DNA of 7,383 bases from positions 1-7,383 of the forward strand of contig JBEVDW010000282.1 in the NCBI GenBank assembly GCA_040513115.1. Reading direction: 5' to 3'. The stretch is from DATELY01 sp040513115. Lineage in GTDB: Bacteria; Pseudomonadota; Gammaproteobacteria; Steroidobacterales; Steroidobacteraceae. Position numbers and translations under genes: made by a program. The notes below the pieces were generated by a model. The model did no database searches, was not told the DNA's origin, and worked only from the letters and a program-made list of their open reading frames with translations. Shown one piece after another: positions 6,079 to 7,383 of this stretch (positions are counted from its first letter, which is position 1; each line of letters opens with the position of its first letter).

Positions 6079-6980
6079 TTCTTTCCTCCCGCGCTCTTCT
6101 CAGTTGCAAACAAGTCGTCGAGTTTCTGCTCGTACGAGTGATAGTTGAGATATTTGTACAGATCCGCACGCGTCTGCATGAGCTCGACGGCGTTCTTCTG
6201 TGTGCCGTCGCGGCGGATCGTCTCGTAGACCTTCAGCGCGGCGGCGTTCATAGCGCGATACGCCGAACAGCAGAACAGCACGATGTCGACGCCAACGGAG
6301 CCGAGCTCCTGGCACGTGTACAGCGGCGTGTGACCGAATTCGGTGATGTTGGCGAGGATGGGCACACGTACCGCGTCCTTGAACTTGCGGTACATCGCCA
6401 GCTCCGTCATCGCCTCGGGGAAGATCATGTCGGCACCGGCTTCGACGCAGGCAACGGCGCGTTCGATCGCCTTGTCGATGCCCTCGACGGCGAGCGCATC
6501 GGTGCGCGCCATGATCACGAATTGATCGTCGGTACGTGCGTCGACCGCAGCCTTCACGCGATCGACCATCTCGGCCTGACTCACGATTTCCTTGCCGGGA
6601 CGGTGGCCGCAGCGCTTGGTCTGCACTTGATCTTCGATGTGCATGCCCGCGGCACCGGCCTTCGTGAAGGCCTTCACCGTGCGCGCAATGTTGAACGCGC
6701 CGCCCCAACCCGTATCGGCATCGACCAGCAGCGGCAGCGAGCTGGCATCCGTGATGCGGCGGATATCGATCAACACATCGTCCATCGTGCTGATGCCGAG
6801 ATCCGGAATGCCGAGCGAGTTGGCCGCGACGCCACCGCCAGAAAGATAGAGCGCCTTGAAGCCGGTCGCCTCGGCCATGCGTGCCGCGTAGGCGGTAATG
6901 GCGCCGACGACCTGGAGCGGTGTCTCTGCTTTGAGCGCAGCGCGAAAGCGAGCGCCGGGTGAAGGTGTAGATGAACTCAT
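6075..6980 (-). CDS. prpB: 2-methylisocitrate lyase PrpB
   Basis: This 301-residue isocitrate lyase/PEP mutase superfamily barrel cleaves 2-methylisocitrate to pyruvate and succinate, the last step of the methylcitrate cycle. It shows the substrate-binding SGGG (47-50), the Mg-binding acidic pair in VDADTGWGG (Asp87, Asp89), and the lyase signature KRCGHRPGKE with catalytic Cys124. Also present are ARTDA (about 163-167) and FPEAM with the Mg/substrate glutamate. ANITEFG (about 219-225) is the segment that marks methylisocitrate rather than isocitrate lyases. The length agrees with E. coli PrpB (296). ATG 6980 gives the expected N-terminus SPGARFRAAL. The ribosome binding site is modest (ACAGG, five bases ahead). 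It begins 27 bases after the crotonase gene and overlaps prpC by four bases, so all are likely one transcript. No promoter is visible in that short gap. Confidence 0.96.
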   Translation of the reverse strand: MSSSTPSPGARFRAALKAETPLQVVGAITAYAARMAEATGFKALYLSGGGVAANSLGIPDLGISTMDDVLIDIRRITDASSLPLLVDADTGWGGAFNIARTVKAFTKAGAAGMHIEDQVQTKRCGHRPGKEIVSQAEMVDRVKAAVDARTDDQFVIMARTDALAVEGIDKAIERAVACVEAGADMIFPEAMTELAMYRKFKDAVRVPILANITEFGHTPLYTCQELGSVGVDIVLFCCSAYRAMNAAALKVYETIRRDGTQKNAVELMQTRADLYKYLNYHSYEQKLDDLFATEKSAGGKK

Positions 6981-7007
6981 GGGGACCTGTCGAATAGTCG
7001 GGCGAAA

Positions 7008-7383
7008 TCAACGTCCGGTGAAACGTGGGGGTCGCTTCTCGAAGAATGCCGTGACCCCCTCGCGGAAATCGGTGCTGTCGAGGCAGCGTACCTGCGCCTC
7101 GGTTTCATCAGCCAACGTGGTCGCCAGATCCATGGTCGTGGCACGGCGCACATTGCGCTTCAGCCCCGCGAGGCTGATCGGTGCGGCTTGTGCCAGTCTT
7201 TGCGCCCATTCGGTTGCGGAAGCGAGCACCTGATCGTCGTCGACCAAGCGATTGGCGAGCCCCAGCTGCAGGCATCGGTCGGCCGGAATCTTCTCGCCGG
7301 ACAGTGCGACCTCGAAGGCAACGCGCGGGCCCAACGCTTGCGCCATCTGCCAGGTCACGCCGCCGTCGGGCACGAGGCCCAGG
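7008..7383 (-). CDS. Enoyl-CoA hydratase/isomerase (crotonase, PaaG-like), C-terminal part
   Basis: This is the C-terminal 124 residues of a crotonase-fold acyl-CoA enzyme; the gene continues past the right edge, and ATG 7373 is internal. The visible part begins LGLMPDGGVTW, the helix at the active site that follows the oxyanion-hole strand. It continues with ALSGEKIPADRCLQLGL and NRLVDDD, and closes with the trimerisation helices and the hallmark ending DFREGVTAFFEKRPPRFTGR. The aspartate in MPDGG and the tryptophan after it resemble PaaG-type isomerases and related hydratases more than mitochondrial-type crotonase, which has PGAGGTQ. The second glycine of the usual GGTW is valine here. The exact substrate cannot be told from half a protein. 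As first visible gene of the run it may act in a CoA-ester degradation route feeding propionyl-CoA to PrpC; this is inference. Confidence 0.9.
   Translation of the reverse strand, partial: LGLVPDGGVTWQMAQALGPRVAFEVALSGEKIPADRCLQLGLANRLVDDDQVLASATEWAQRLAQAAPISLAGLKRNVRRATTMDLATTLADETEAQVRCLDSTDFREGVTAFFEKRPPRFTGR

Noticed and set aside
5026..6141. 371-codon plus-strand open frame opposite prpC
   Set aside because: Mirror frame of a confidently identified gene with the catalytic triad intact; the translation is rich in Arg, His and Gln and shows no domain.
6033..6962. 309-codon plus-strand open frame opposite prpB
   Set aside because: Antisense to prpB, a result of GC-rich codon use; no motif and no ribosome binding site worth noting.
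6100..7011. Second long minus-strand frame over prpB
   Set aside because: Out of frame with the PrpB motifs and extremely arginine-rich; a shadow.

Overview
The window reads as chromosomal DNA from a moderately GC-rich Gram-negative bacterium, most likely a proteobacterium. The evidence is close motif-level likeness of PrpB, PrpC and PrpD to the enterobacterial enzymes, a Sec signal peptide on the cupin, and a NorE-like oxidase subunit. A gammaproteobacterium with a degradative lifestyle is my guess; the sequence does not fix the genus.

Layout. Left end (1-915, minus strand): a two-gene unit encoding an unrecognised six-helix membrane protein, followed by the N-terminus of a NorE-like/cytochrome c oxidase subunit III family protein. 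The two overlap by ATGA and the second is cut by the window edge. Middle (916-1667): no intact gene. It holds the decayed remains of a plus-strand membrane-bound GGDEF diguanylate cyclase, with frameshifts, stops and missing segments. At 1668-2078 (plus strand) lies a small exported cupin. It converges on the large minus-strand cluster, with two overlapping 14-bp palindromes in and beside the 39-bp gap.

Right part (2118-7383, minus strand): a tight run of five genes. In transcription order these are the C-terminus of a crotonase (enoyl-CoA hydratase/PaaG-like), prpB, prpC, prpD and a stand-alone ferredoxin reductase. PrpC (2-methylcitrate synthase), PrpD (2-methylcitrate dehydratase) and PrpB (2-methylisocitrate lyase) together convert propionyl-CoA plus oxaloacetate to succinate plus pyruvate, apart from the hydration step usually credited to a housekeeping aconitase. 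The crotonase upstream would fit a beta-oxidation-type route that delivers propionyl-CoA. The ferredoxin reductase downstream would fit electron supply to an oxygenase or P450 encoded elsewhere. Both links are inferences from position. No prpE, prpR, acnD or prpF is visible in the window.

I found no tRNA, rRNA, CRISPR array, insertion sequence or riboswitch. Nothing here amounts to a clearly new system. The most notable items are the diguanylate cyclase relic, the palindrome pair, the uncharacterised membrane protein coupled to the NorE-like subunit, and the company the prp genes keep.
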